Below are positions 1 to 6,557 of a stretch of DNA of 7,659 nt, piece by piece. Each line of letters opens with the position of its first letter. Positions within the stretch are counted from its first letter, which is position 1. Under the pieces are notes generated by a model. It was not told where the DNA came from. It did not search any database and worked only from the letters and a program-made list of their open reading frames with translations. This stretch comes from an uncultured Campylobacter sp. (GTDB lineage Bacteria; Campylobacterota; Campylobacteria; Campylobacterales; Campylobacteraceae), in NCBI RefSeq assembly GCF_947255105.1, contig NZ_CAMYFP010000022.1:1-7659 (forward strand), given 5' to 3'. Both the position numbers and the translations under genes were made by a program.

Positions 1-68
1 TTAAATTTGAGAGTTAAATTTGAGAGTTAAATTTGAGAGTTAAATTTGAGAGTTAAATTTGAGAGTTA
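1..68. repeat. 13-bp tandem repeat array, five perfect copies
   Basis: The unit TTAAATTTGAGAG occurs five times head to tail without a mismatch (starts at 1, 14, 27, 40 and 53), followed by a partial TTA. The array touches the left window edge, so the real copy number may be higher. The unit length is not a multiple of three and the unit carries TAA and TGA, so all three plus frames are closed by base 30 and no long frame crosses it on either strand. An upstream plus-strand gene could still end inside it. The perfect identity suggests recent expansion or slippage, as in variable-number repeats. It ends about 50 bp upstream of the amidase -10. Whether it affects expression is unknown. Confidence 0.95.
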
Positions 69-83
69 GGGCGATTGTGTATA

Positions 84-105
84 ATTTTACATAGTATTTT
101 ACATA
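84..105. repeat. Duplicated 10-mer ATTTTACATA, 12-bp period
   Basis: ATTTTACATA occurs at 84-93 and again at 96-105, two bases apart. The second copy is the left arm plus spacer of the palindrome at 93-112, so an operator half-site appears to be repeated one 12-bp step upstream. AT-richness makes a chance match possible, but ten identical bases this close together is notable. Confidence 0.7.
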
Positions 106-112
106 AAATACT
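93..112. promoter_or_regulatory. Perfect palindrome, candidate operator of the amidase promoter
   Basis: The arms AGTATTTTA (93-101) and TAAAATACT (104-112) are exact reverse complements around a 2-bp CA centre. The right end lies 2 bp before the extended -10 element, so the palindrome covers the usual -35 and spacer region. A dimeric regulator bound here would block or position RNA polymerase. It does not match the Fur, FNR/CRP or NikR consensus sites I know. The AT-rich palindromic form resembles operators of TetR-type regulators only in general style. The regulator is not identified, and no regulator gene is in the window. The assignment as an operator is inferred from symmetry and position. 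Confidence 0.6.
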
Positions 113-114
113 TT

Positions 115-123
115 TGATATAAT
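115..123 (+). promoter_or_regulatory. Extended -10 promoter of the amidase gene
   Basis: TGATATAAT at 115-123 is a perfect TGn-TATAAT extended -10. T runs at 85-88, 97-100 and 112-115 precede it at intervals of about 12-15 bp, with no convincing -35. This matches the known sigma-70 promoter pattern of Campylobacter. Transcription would start near 130, giving a leader of about 20 nt. A second TATAAT at 80-85 could be an alternative upstream -10. Confidence 0.8.
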
Positions 124-139
124 GAATAAATTTAAATTT

Positions 140-144
140 GGAGG
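140..144 (+). promoter_or_regulatory. Ribosome binding site that fixes the amidase start
   Basis: GGAGG sits 5 nt before ATG 150. The same frame can be opened from a TTG at 138, but that codon overlaps this site and the ATG is better placed, so 150 is chosen. Bases 132-144 (TTAAATTTGGAGG) match the 13-bp repeat unit at 10 of 13 positions, including the first nine. Confidence 0.85.
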
Positions 145-149
145 ATAAG

Positions 150-1031
150 ATGACACTAACCATAACAGCTAAAGATGTTGTCTATAAAATGGACAAGTCC
201 AACCACTTTGTAGCTAGAGCAAATAGCGGAGATAGAGTGATATTTGAGACTCTTGACTGTTTTTCTTGCGAGCTAAAAACAGAAAAAGACAAACTCATGG
301 AGATAGACTTCAACAAAGTAAATCCAGCCACTGGACCACTTTTCATAAATGAGGCAAAAGCGGGCGATGTTTTAAAAATCTACATAGAAAAAATTGAGGT
401 TAAAAGTAGGGCGGTAACCATCGCGCAGCCTGGTTTTGGGCGACTTGGCAATGAGATAAAAGAGAGTCAGACTGCTATCATAGAGATAGAAAATAACAAA
501 GCCAAGTTTAAGGGGATAGAGTTGCCACTTAGAAAGATGATTGGAGTTATTGCAACAGCGCCACTAAATGAGCCTGTTGGCAACGGCACACCAGGAGATC
601 ATGGCGGCAATATGGACTGCAAAGAGATAAAAGAGGGCGCGATACTCTATCTTCCAGTTTTTGTAGATGGCGCGCTTCTTGCTTTGGGTGATCTTCACGC
701 ACTTATGGGCGATGGCGAGATAAATGGCGCTGGAGCAGAGGTGAGTGGGAGAGTTACTATTAGAGTTGAAGTTTTAAAAGAGTGTAACTATCCGCTTCCA
801 ATGATTGAGACTAAGGAGCGATGGATGACAATTGGCTCTAGAAAAAGCATGGATGAGGCTAGCGATTTGGCTATTTTAAATATGCAAAAGTTTATTCAGA
901 GCAAACTAGGACTTTCTGGCAATGAAGCAGCTATGCTTATGAGTATTGGGGCTGACTTGGCTGTTTGTCAAGTGGTCAATGAAAATAAAACTATGAGAGT
1001 TGAGATAGATAAAGAGCTTTTAAAAAGTTAA
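150..1031 (+). CDS. Acetamidase/formamidase family protein
   Basis: The 293-residue protein belongs to the FmdA/AmdA family of cytoplasmic amidases, which release ammonia from short amides such as formamide and acetamide. It is close to the usual length of the roughly 300-residue bacterial branch. The clearest family signatures are the stretch N-GTPGDHGGNMD at about 145-157, then ILYLPV, and GDLHALMGDGE at about 179-189. The histidines and aspartates in these blocks are the likely metal-binding and active-site residues. There is no signal peptide or membrane segment. This family is unrelated to the nitrilase-type AmiE/AmiF amidases of Helicobacter. The gene has its own promoter and terminator and stands opposite the neighbouring operon, so it is a single-gene unit, probably for nitrogen acquisition. 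The exact amide substrate cannot be read from the sequence. The start at ATG 150 follows a GGAGG site; the in-frame TTG at 138 would add four residues and is rejected. Confidence 0.9.
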   Translation: MTLTITAKDVVYKMDKSNHFVARANSGDRVIFETLDCFSCELKTEKDKLMEIDFNKVNPATGPLFINEAKAGDVLKIYIEKIEVKSRAVTIAQPGFGRLGNEIKESQTAIIEIENNKAKFKGIELPLRKMIGVIATAPLNEPVGNGTPGDHGGNMDCKEIKEGAILYLPVFVDGALLALGDLHALMGDGEINGAGAEVSGRVTIRVEVLKECNYPLPMIETKERWMTIGSRKSMDEASDLAILNMQKFIQSKLGLSGNEAAMLMSIGADLAVCQVVNENKTMRVEIDKELLKS

Positions 1032-1037
1032 ATGTAG

Positions 1038-1065
1038 ATAGATGGCAATTAAGCCATCTATTTTT
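1038..1065 (+). terminator. Intrinsic terminator between convergent genes
   Basis: ATAGATGGC (1038-1046) pairs perfectly with GCCATCTAT (1053-1061) across a six-base loop, and T's run through 1065. This is a good Rho-independent terminator for the plus-strand amidase gene, beginning 6 nt after its stop. The T-tract overlaps the complement of the aspB stop codon (1064-1066). On the minus strand the hairpin comes directly after aspB but is followed by mixed sequence rather than a clean T run, so it would be a weaker stop in that direction. Confidence 0.85.
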
Positions 1066-2227
1066 AGTAATTTTTGATGAATTTTTCTATTCTTTTAATG
1101 CCCTCTTTGATGTTTTCCCTTGAAGTTGCATAAGAAAATCTAAAATATCCCTCCATGCCAAAGCCCACACCTGGCACTACTGCCACTTTTGCCTCCTCCA
1201 AAAGTCTTTTACAAAACTTCATAGAGTCTTTTTCTATCTTTTTGCAATCTATAAAGATATAAAACGCTCCAGCAGGTTTTCTTAGAGTAAGCCCGTCAAT
1301 ACGACCAAAAAGCTCACAGGCCAAATCCCTTCTTTTTATAAACTCATCTCTCATATTTTTTATATCATCATCAATCTCGCCAAGCAAAGCAGGTAAGGCT
1401 CCAGCTTGCACAAGAGAGCAGATATTGGAAGTGCTTTGACTTTGTAGCTTTCTAACGGCCAAATTTAAGCCATCTATGTTAGAGGCCATATAGCCAAATC
1501 TCCACCCAGGCATAGCTCCACACTTGCTAAGTCCATTTATGGTAACTGTTCTGTTAAAGAGATCTTTGCTAACAGAGGCAACTGGCGTAAATTCCACATC
1601 ATAGCTTAGTTTTTCATAAATTTCATCGCTTGCTACGATGATATTACTTCCCTTTAAAACCTCTCCTAGCTCTCTTATCTCATCTTTTGTATAGATAGCT
1701 CCTGTTGGGTTGCAAGGGGAGTTTAAGATAAGAAGTTTTGTCTTGCTAGTTATGGCATCCTTTAGCTCTTTTGGAGTCATCTTAAAATCGTTGCTTTGGC
1801 AGGTCTTTACAAAAACAGGCACACCACCCCAAAGTTTGGTCATCTCAGGATAACTTACCCAATAGGGAGCTGGGATAATAACCTCATCGCCATCTTCAAT
1901 AATCGCACCAAAGAGGTTAAATAGTGAGTGTTTTGCACCAACATTTGTGATGATTTGATCTGGTCTATACTCTAGGTTATTCTCTCTTTTTAATTTGCTA
2001 GCGATGGCTTTAAGAACTCTATACTCACCAGGAACTGGAGTATATTTAGAACAGTTGCCACTATCTAAGGCATTTTTTACAGCATCTTTTATAGCTTTTG
2101 GCGTATCAAAATCAGGCTCGCCCGCCGAAAAACTAAGCACATCAATGCCATCTGCTTTCATCTGTTTGGCTAGTGTGCTTATAGCTATGGTAATAGACTC
2201 TGATAATAAATTGACTCTTTTTGTCAT
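1064..2227 (-). CDS. aspB: PLP-dependent aminotransferase, aspartate type (class I)
   Basis: The 387-residue fold-type I aminotransferase most likely moves the amino group between aspartate and 2-oxoglutarate (EC 2.6.1.1). Visible marks are SAGEPDFDTP (34-43), NSPCNPTG (169-176), DEIY (201-204) contacting the cofactor, the PLP lysine K235 in NGLSK, GWRFGY (241-246), and R363 in YFRFSYA as the expected substrate-carboxylate arginine. The length is normal for the subgroup I-gamma branch. The block after the lysine reads CGAMPGWR where many relatives have a threonine before GWR, so related specificities (prephenate or other amino-acid transamination) cannot be excluded. It is the last gene of the operon. 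Its ATG overlaps the cysE stop by 4 nt (ATGA), and a strong AAGGAGG at 2232-2238 lies 4 nt upstream, inside the end of cysE. The gene symbol follows Campylobacter usage from memory. Confidence 0.9.
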   Translation of the reverse strand: MTKRVNLLSESITIAISTLAKQMKADGIDVLSFSAGEPDFDTPKAIKDAVKNALDSGNCSKYTPVPGEYRVLKAIASKLKRENNLEYRPDQIITNVGAKHSLFNLFGAIIEDGDEVIIPAPYWVSYPEMTKLWGGVPVFVKTCQSNDFKMTPKELKDAITSKTKLLILNSPCNPTGAIYTKDEIRELGEVLKGSNIIVASDEIYEKLSYDVEFTPVASVSKDLFNRTVTINGLSKCGAMPGWRFGYMASNIDGLNLAVRKLQSQSTSNICSLVQAGALPALLGEIDDDIKNMRDEFIKRRDLACELFGRIDGLTLRKPAGAFYIFIDCKKIEKDSMKFCKRLLEEAKVAVVPGVGFGMEGYFRFSYATSRENIKEGIKRIEKFIKNY

Positions 2228-2931
2228 TTTGCCTCCTTGTTGTTTATTGCTTTTAATAGTATTTTATATTTCTCTTTTAAATCGCTCTCTTTTATCTCTA
2301 TTTGATCACTCTTGCCAAGAGCCTCTTCGATGAGAGAGAGCCTTTCTGTGATATATAAAAATAACTCTGTGTAGATATCTGGAATTTTGTTGTGGGAGAG
2401 TGGTTTGCTCTCGCATCTATCTATTACTTTGGCAGGAATTCCAACAGCGGTAGAGTTTGGTGGAACGGACTTTACAACTACTGAGTTTGCACCTATTTTG
2501 GAGTTTTTGCCTATTGTGATATCGCCAAGTATCTTTGCTCCTGCGCCAACTACTACGCCATCTTCCAAAGTAGGGTGGCGCTTTACCTTCTCTAGGCTAA
2601 CGCCGCCAAGTGTTACTCCTTGATAGATAAGCACTCTATCGCCAATAATAGCAGTCTCGCCTATGACAATGCCAGTAGCATGGTCAAAAAAGACTTGATT
2701 GCCTATCTTTGCTCCAGGATGAAGATCTACTCCTGTTAAAAAGCGTGATATTCCGCTTATTACTCTTGCGGTTCTTCTAAAGCCTTTTTTATAAAAAAAG
2801 TGTGCAAAGCGGTGATTGACAACTGCCCAAACTCCAGGATAGTTGAAAAAAAGCTCCACATAGCTATTAAAAGCTGGATCTTGCCTCTTTGGCTCCTGCA
2901 AATCCTCTAAAATTGTTCTAAAAAATCCCAT
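2224..2931 (-). CDS. cysE: Serine O-acetyltransferase
   Basis: The 235-residue enzyme acetylates L-serine with acetyl-CoA to O-acetylserine, the first committed step of cysteine synthesis (EC 2.3.1.30). A short helical N-terminal part is followed by a left-handed beta-helix of hexapeptide repeats (about 68-170). The catalytic pair can be placed as D69 (VDLHP) and H84 (DHATG), equivalent to D143 and H158 of the E. coli enzyme. The lineage-typical VTLGG loop, KRHP and GAGAKILG follow. The N-terminal domain is shorter than in E. coli CysE (273 aa). After the beta-helix there is a tail of about 65 charged, probably helical residues ending in NNKEAK, without the terminal isoleucine that docks into CysK in the classic cysteine synthase complex. 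The start lies 2 nt after the speA stop, with only a weak GGAT-type binding site, so translational coupling to speA is likely. Confidence 0.92.
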   Translation of the reverse strand: MGFFRTILEDLQEPKRQDPAFNSYVELFFNYPGVWAVVNHRFAHFFYKKGFRRTARVISGISRFLTGVDLHPGAKIGNQVFFDHATGIVIGETAIIGDRVLIYQGVTLGGVSLEKVKRHPTLEDGVVVGAGAKILGDITIGKNSKIGANSVVVKSVPPNSTAVGIPAKVIDRCESKPLSHNKIPDIYTELFLYITERLSLIEEALGKSDQIEIKESDLKEKYKILLKAINNKEAK

Positions 2932-2933
2932 CT

Positions 2934-4778
2934 TTATCCAATAGTCTTAAGATATCCATTATCATTCAAAAAGAGATATAACTCGCCTAATATATGCTTT
3001 TTGTTTTTCTCATCTATGAGAGTTGATTTTTCTATGCGCTCATTTAGGGTGTTGCGTATCTCATAGACATCATAGTCCATATCTTCTAATATATCAATTA
3101 CGGATTGAGACTCTATGATGTTTGATATCTCAAAACCGCCATCGTCTTTTAAGGTGACAGTTGCCTCAGTTGGGTGAGTAAAGAGGTTGTGACTCATACC
3201 CAAAACCTCTTGATAGGCTCCAACTAGGAAAAATCCCAAAAAGTAATCTTCGGTATTGGGATCTACATCGTGCAAAAAGAGAGGATTTTTAGAGCTGTTA
3301 AACTCTATCTCGCCATCGCTATCGCAAGTGATATCCCAAATAGAGGCCGATCTAGTTGGAATTTCATCTATACGCTCAAGCGGCATTATAGGAAAATGCT
3401 GTCCAAGTCCCCAAAAATCAGGAATGGATTGGAAAAGAGAGAAATTTACAAGATAGCGCTCTTGCACTTGACTCTGTATTTTTAGTAGATCAGCGTAGTT
3501 GTTTTGCCTGTTGCCAAGCATCGAAACTGACTTCTTCATAATAAGATGAACTAAAATCTCACCATTTGATCTATCTGTAAGATCTACATATCCCAAGTCA
3601 AAAAGTGTAAGCACACTCTCCATATGGGCGATTGCGTCGTGAAGATACTCAAGTGCGTTTGATGGGCGGATGGTATTATATAGATCATATAGCTCTTCGA
3701 TAAGTGGTGGATTTTCTTCCTTTTTTATCAACTTTTCTTCTGTGTATTCTTGCGAAAAAAGCTCCAACACCTTTCCAACAAGCACTGCGTGGTTGGCACT
3801 TATATATCTGCCAGACTCTATGAAAATATCAGGTTCGATGACCTTTTTGGACTCTGCAATTGTCTTTAGTAGATAGACAACATCATTTGCATACTCCCTT
3901 AAAGTATAGTTTCTATGAGCATTTTGCTTTACTTGAGAATACTCAACTGCCAATCCACCGCCTAAATTTATAGATTTTAAATTTATAGCGCCCATTTTTC
4001 TAAGCTCTGCATAGATGTTGCCAGCTTCTACTAGAGCCTTTTTTAGTGGATGGATTTCTGTTATTTGAGAGCCGATGTGAAAATGTATCATTGTAAAGCG
4101 ATCTATAAGATCTGCCTCTTTTAACAGATGTACCGCCTCAATAAGTTCTGTAGAGGTAAGTCCAAATTTGGAGTTGATACCGCCACTTTTTGCCCATACT
4201 CCGCTACCTGAGCTATGAAGTCTTATACGAAGGCCTATGTTTGGCTTGGGTTTAAAGCGCTCTTTTGAAGTTTTTATAATGCTCTCTAGCTCTCTTAAGC
4301 CCTCTATTATGATAGTTATTTGATGTCCCATCTCTGCTGCAATAAAGCCTATATTGATAAGTTCATTGTCCTTAAAACCATTTACTGTAATTGGTGCGTC
4401 AAAGTTGTTGTAGGCCATTGCAAGCAGAAGCTCAGCTTTTGAGCCAGCCTCTAGTCCATAATTGTAAGGCTCGCCAAGTTTTACAAGGTTTTGGACAAAA
4501 CCTGGATATTGATTGACTTTGAGTGGAAAAACAGCGTTAAATTTGCCCTCATAACCAAACTCTTTCATTGCTCTTTGAAAATTTGAGTAAATTTCAACCA
4601 TCTGTTTTTTGATAAGATGTGGAAACCTAAGCAAAATAGGACCTCTTATCCCTTGAGATTGAATCTCTTTTATCATATCTATAAGAGGTGGTTTAAAGTC
4701 GGTATTAACGCAAACTTTGCCACCGCCATCAACTACAAAGTTAGAATCTCCCCAAATTCCAAGTCCGTAATCATTCAT
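2934..4778 (-). CDS. speA: Biosynthetic arginine decarboxylase
   Basis: The 614-residue PLP enzyme of the alanine-racemase-like fold decarboxylates arginine to agmatine (EC 4.1.1.19), the entry to polyamine synthesis. An N-terminal TIM barrel contains K87 in FPLKVNQ (Schiff-base lysine), HFHIGSQI (232-239), the phosphate-binding NLGGG (about 271-275) and ESGRY (321-325). The C-terminal beta domain has the expected active-site cysteine C485 in TCDSDGEI, followed by GAYQE and HNLFTHP. The length is a little under that of E. coli SpeA. In Campylobacter, agmatine is thought to feed the carboxyspermidine route to spermidine; that is family knowledge, and those genes are not here. The frame opens further upstream at a TTG (4793), but ATG 4778 sits 7 nt after GAGGAA (4786-4791) and gives the N-terminus MNDYGLGIWG, which fits the family. 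It overlaps the end of hisS by 8 nt. Confidence 0.95.
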   Translation of the reverse strand: MNDYGLGIWGDSNFVVDGGGKVCVNTDFKPPLIDMIKEIQSQGIRGPILLRFPHLIKKQMVEIYSNFQRAMKEFGYEGKFNAVFPLKVNQYPGFVQNLVKLGEPYNYGLEAGSKAELLLAMAYNNFDAPITVNGFKDNELINIGFIAAEMGHQITIIIEGLRELESIIKTSKERFKPKPNIGLRIRLHSSGSGVWAKSGGINSKFGLTSTELIEAVHLLKEADLIDRFTMIHFHIGSQITEIHPLKKALVEAGNIYAELRKMGAINLKSINLGGGLAVEYSQVKQNAHRNYTLREYANDVVYLLKTIAESKKVIEPDIFIESGRYISANHAVLVGKVLELFSQEYTEEKLIKKEENPPLIEELYDLYNTIRPSNALEYLHDAIAHMESVLTLFDLGYVDLTDRSNGEILVHLIMKKSVSMLGNRQNNYADLLKIQSQVQERYLVNFSLFQSIPDFWGLGQHFPIMPLERIDEIPTRSASIWDITCDSDGEIEFNSSKNPLFLHDVDPNTEDYFLGFFLVGAYQEVLGMSHNLFTHPTEATVTLKDDGGFEISNIIESQSVIDILEDMDYDVYEIRNTLNERIEKSTLIDEKNKKHILGELYLFLNDNGYLKTIG

Positions 4779-6000
4779 CAGCAAGTTCCTCAAATAATTT
4801 TTCTAATTTTATCATCTTTTCGCTACGAGTTTGTAAGTTTTTAAACCAAATTTCACCATTTTTTGCCTCGTTTTCTCCTATACAAAGAAAGAGTTTTTTG
4901 TTTTGATTGCTAGCTGTTCTTAGGTGACGTTGTAAATTTTTTGCCTCATAACAAAGCTCAAGGCTAAATTTGGCTCTTAACTTTTTGGCTATTTCAAATG
5001 CCATATCTAGGTATTTTTCATCAAGTAGGCATAGGTAAATTCCCTCTCTTTTGCTGCTTTGCTCTTTGTTAGATAGTATCTCCATAATTCGCTCAACTCC
5101 CATAGCAAAGCCCACTCCATAACTTGCCCTTCCGCCAAGATACTCAACAAGTCTATCATATCGCCCACCACCAATAACAGCACTTTGGGCGCCAAGCTCA
5201 TCACTTACAAACTCAAAAGCACTCTTACAATAATAGTCAAGCCCTCTTACAAGCTTTGGATCTATTGTAAATTTGATACCATTTTTGGTAAGTAGCTCTT
5301 GAAGTTTATCAAACTCTCTTTTACACTCATCGCTTAAATAGTCTATAAGAAGTGGCGCATTTTTAAGCTCTTTTTGGCACTCATCGTTTTTGCAGTCAAG
5401 AACTCTTATTGGATTTAGCTCTTTTCTTCTTTGACAATCACTGCAAAGTGGGATTTTGTCAAGAAACTCAACCAATTTTTCTCTATAACGACTCATTGAC
5501 TCCTTATCGCCAAGAGAGTTGAGCTTCAATGTAGCCTTGATATCAAGCTTTTTTAGTATATCGCTAGCCATAGAGATGATAGCCGCATCTTCATAGACGC
5601 TTTTTACATTGAAGCACTCAACGCCAAATTGATGAAACTCTCTAAATCTTCCCTTTTGCGGTCTTTCATATCTAAACATAGAGCCGTGATAAAACCACCT
5701 TTTAATAGTATCTGTTCTATCTATCTTATGCTCTATAAAGGCTCTTACAACGCCAGCAGTTCCCTCTGGTCTAAGGCATACCTCATTGCCGCCTTTATCA
5801 ACAAACTCATACATCTCTTTACCCACAATATCTGAGCTCTCTCCGACACTTCTTCTAAAAAGTGCGGTAAGCTCAAGGTGCGGAGTGTTTATGTAACTAT
5901 ATCCATAATTTTTAGCAACAAAAGAGGCGCTCTCTATAATCTTTTCATAGAGTATAGCCTCATCATCTAAAATATCTTTCATCCCTTTTATTGCTTGCAT
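4771..6000 (-). CDS. hisS: Histidyl-tRNA synthetase
   Basis: The 409-residue class IIa synthetase charges tRNA-His in the cytoplasm (EC 6.1.1.21), normally as a homodimer. It opens with the family-typical KGMKDIL. Motif 2 is FRYERPQKGRFREFHQFGVE (about 109-128), the histidine-specific LVRGLDYY is at 250-257, the GGGRYDRL block begins at about 277, and motif 3 is GVGFAMGVERI (about 295-305) with R304. Cysteines at 186, 189, 203 and 208 lie in the insertion, in the CxDCQRR-LDCK pattern common in bacterial HisRS. A C-terminal anticodon-binding domain follows (about 320-409). The length is normal. ATG 6000 is preceded by GGAGG (6006-6010) with 5 nt spacing. The gene overlaps the end of tmk by 13 nt and the start of speA by 8 nt. 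Confidence 0.97.
   Translation of the reverse strand: MQAIKGMKDILDDEAILYEKIIESASFVAKNYGYSYINTPHLELTALFRRSVGESSDIVGKEMYEFVDKGGNEVCLRPEGTAGVVRAFIEHKIDRTDTIKRWFYHGSMFRYERPQKGRFREFHQFGVECFNVKSVYEDAAIISMASDILKKLDIKATLKLNSLGDKESMSRYREKLVEFLDKIPLCSDCQRRKELNPIRVLDCKNDECQKELKNAPLLIDYLSDECKREFDKLQELLTKNGIKFTIDPKLVRGLDYYCKSAFEFVSDELGAQSAVIGGGRYDRLVEYLGGRASYGVGFAMGVERIMEILSNKEQSSKREGIYLCLLDEKYLDMAFEIAKKLRAKFSLELCYEAKNLQRHLRTASNQNKKLFLCIGENEAKNGEIWFKNLQTRSEKMIKLEKLFEELADE
4786..4791 (-). promoter_or_regulatory. Ribosome binding site that fixes the speA start
   Basis: GAGGAA reads on the minus strand inside the last codons of hisS, 7 nt before ATG 4778. The alternative TTG start at 4793 overlaps this site and has no comparable signal ahead of it. 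Confidence 0.75.
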
Positions 6001-6557
6001 AAAAACCTCCTAATATCTCTATTTATCTCATCTATTGTTCTACTTGCGTCGATTGGCAAGGTAGGAATTTCTAACTTTTTTACTATTTTTTCTATGTTGG
6101 ATTGGATTTGTAAAAAATACTCTATCCCTCTTTTTTCTATCACATCTAAATTTTTACTAGCGAGCCTCTTTTCTATAAGTTCTCTCTCTCCCTTAAAAAA
6201 GACAACCCTATCTGGAAGTAGGTTATTGATGGCAAATTTATTTAGTGTTAGTAAAAAATCCAAATCAAAATCACCCATAGCATAGGCGATACCTGAGATA
6301 AAACTTCTATCGCTTATGATAGTTTTTTCTAAATTTGGCGCCAATATCTCTTTGTAGTGTTGGGCTCTATCTGCCAAAAATAAAAACATCTCTGTCTTTT
6401 TTGATAGCTTATTTTTTAAAAGTAGCTCCCTTAAGGTTAGTCCAACAGCCGTTCCGCCAGGCTCTTTTGTAAAAATAACATCTCTAAACTCATTTTTTAA
6501 AAGCTCAATCTGTGTTGTTTTGCCAAGACAATCAACACCTTCAAATACGATATACAT
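5988..6557 (-). CDS. tmk: Thymidylate kinase (dTMP kinase)
   Basis: The 189-residue P-loop kinase converts dTMP to dTDP with ATP (EC 2.7.4.9) in dTTP synthesis. The Walker A loop is GVDCLGKTT (7-15), where most relatives have Gly and a small residue in place of C10 and L11. EPGG (32-35) binds nucleotide. LADRAQH (61-67) is the conserved substrate helix, and the DR(Y/S) motif is D83-R84-S85. A basic LID-like segment is at about 121-133. It is somewhat shorter than the E. coli enzyme but all core motifs are present. AAGGA at 6563-6567 lies 5 nt before ATG 6557. The start overlaps the coaD end by 17 nt, and the stop lies inside hisS. Confidence 0.94.
   Translation of the reverse strand: MYIVFEGVDCLGKTTQIELLKNEFRDVIFTKEPGGTAVGLTLRELLLKNKLSKKTEMFLFLADRAQHYKEILAPNLEKTIISDRSFISGIAYAMGDFDLDFLLTLNKFAINNLLPDRVVFFKGERELIEKRLASKNLDVIEKRGIEYFLQIQSNIEKIVKKLEIPTLPIDASRTIDEINRDIRRFLCKQ

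Noticed and set aside
1..68. CRISPR array
   Set aside because: The 13-bp units abut directly with no spacers and the unit is too short.
1..123. Replication origin with AT-rich 13-mers or plasmid iterons
   Set aside because: No DnaA-box cluster, no replication gene and only one repeat type; the surrounding genes are chromosomal housekeeping genes away from dnaA. The 13-bp length alone is not evidence.
138..149. TTG start adding four residues to the amidase
   Set aside because: The TTG overlaps the GGAGG site that serves ATG 150 and has no ribosome site of its own.
1032..1063. Small RNA or riboswitch in the intergenic gap
   Set aside because: The 32-nt gap is fully explained by a simple terminator hairpin.
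1995..2333. Plus-strand open frame across the start of aspB and end of cysE, and similar plus-strand frames at 2387, 3256, 3670, 4617, 5629 and 5995
   Set aside because: All lie opposite well-supported genes, have low-complexity or Ser/Leu/Phe-rich products without recognisable domains, and lack good ribosome sites.
2934..2941. DnaA-box-like TTATCCA at the speA/cysE junction
   Set aside because: It is a single imperfect match explained by the end of speA coding sequence.
5007..5204. Minus-strand 65-codon frame inside hisS
   Set aside because: It is an alternative frame of hisS with no family features; hisS itself is full length.
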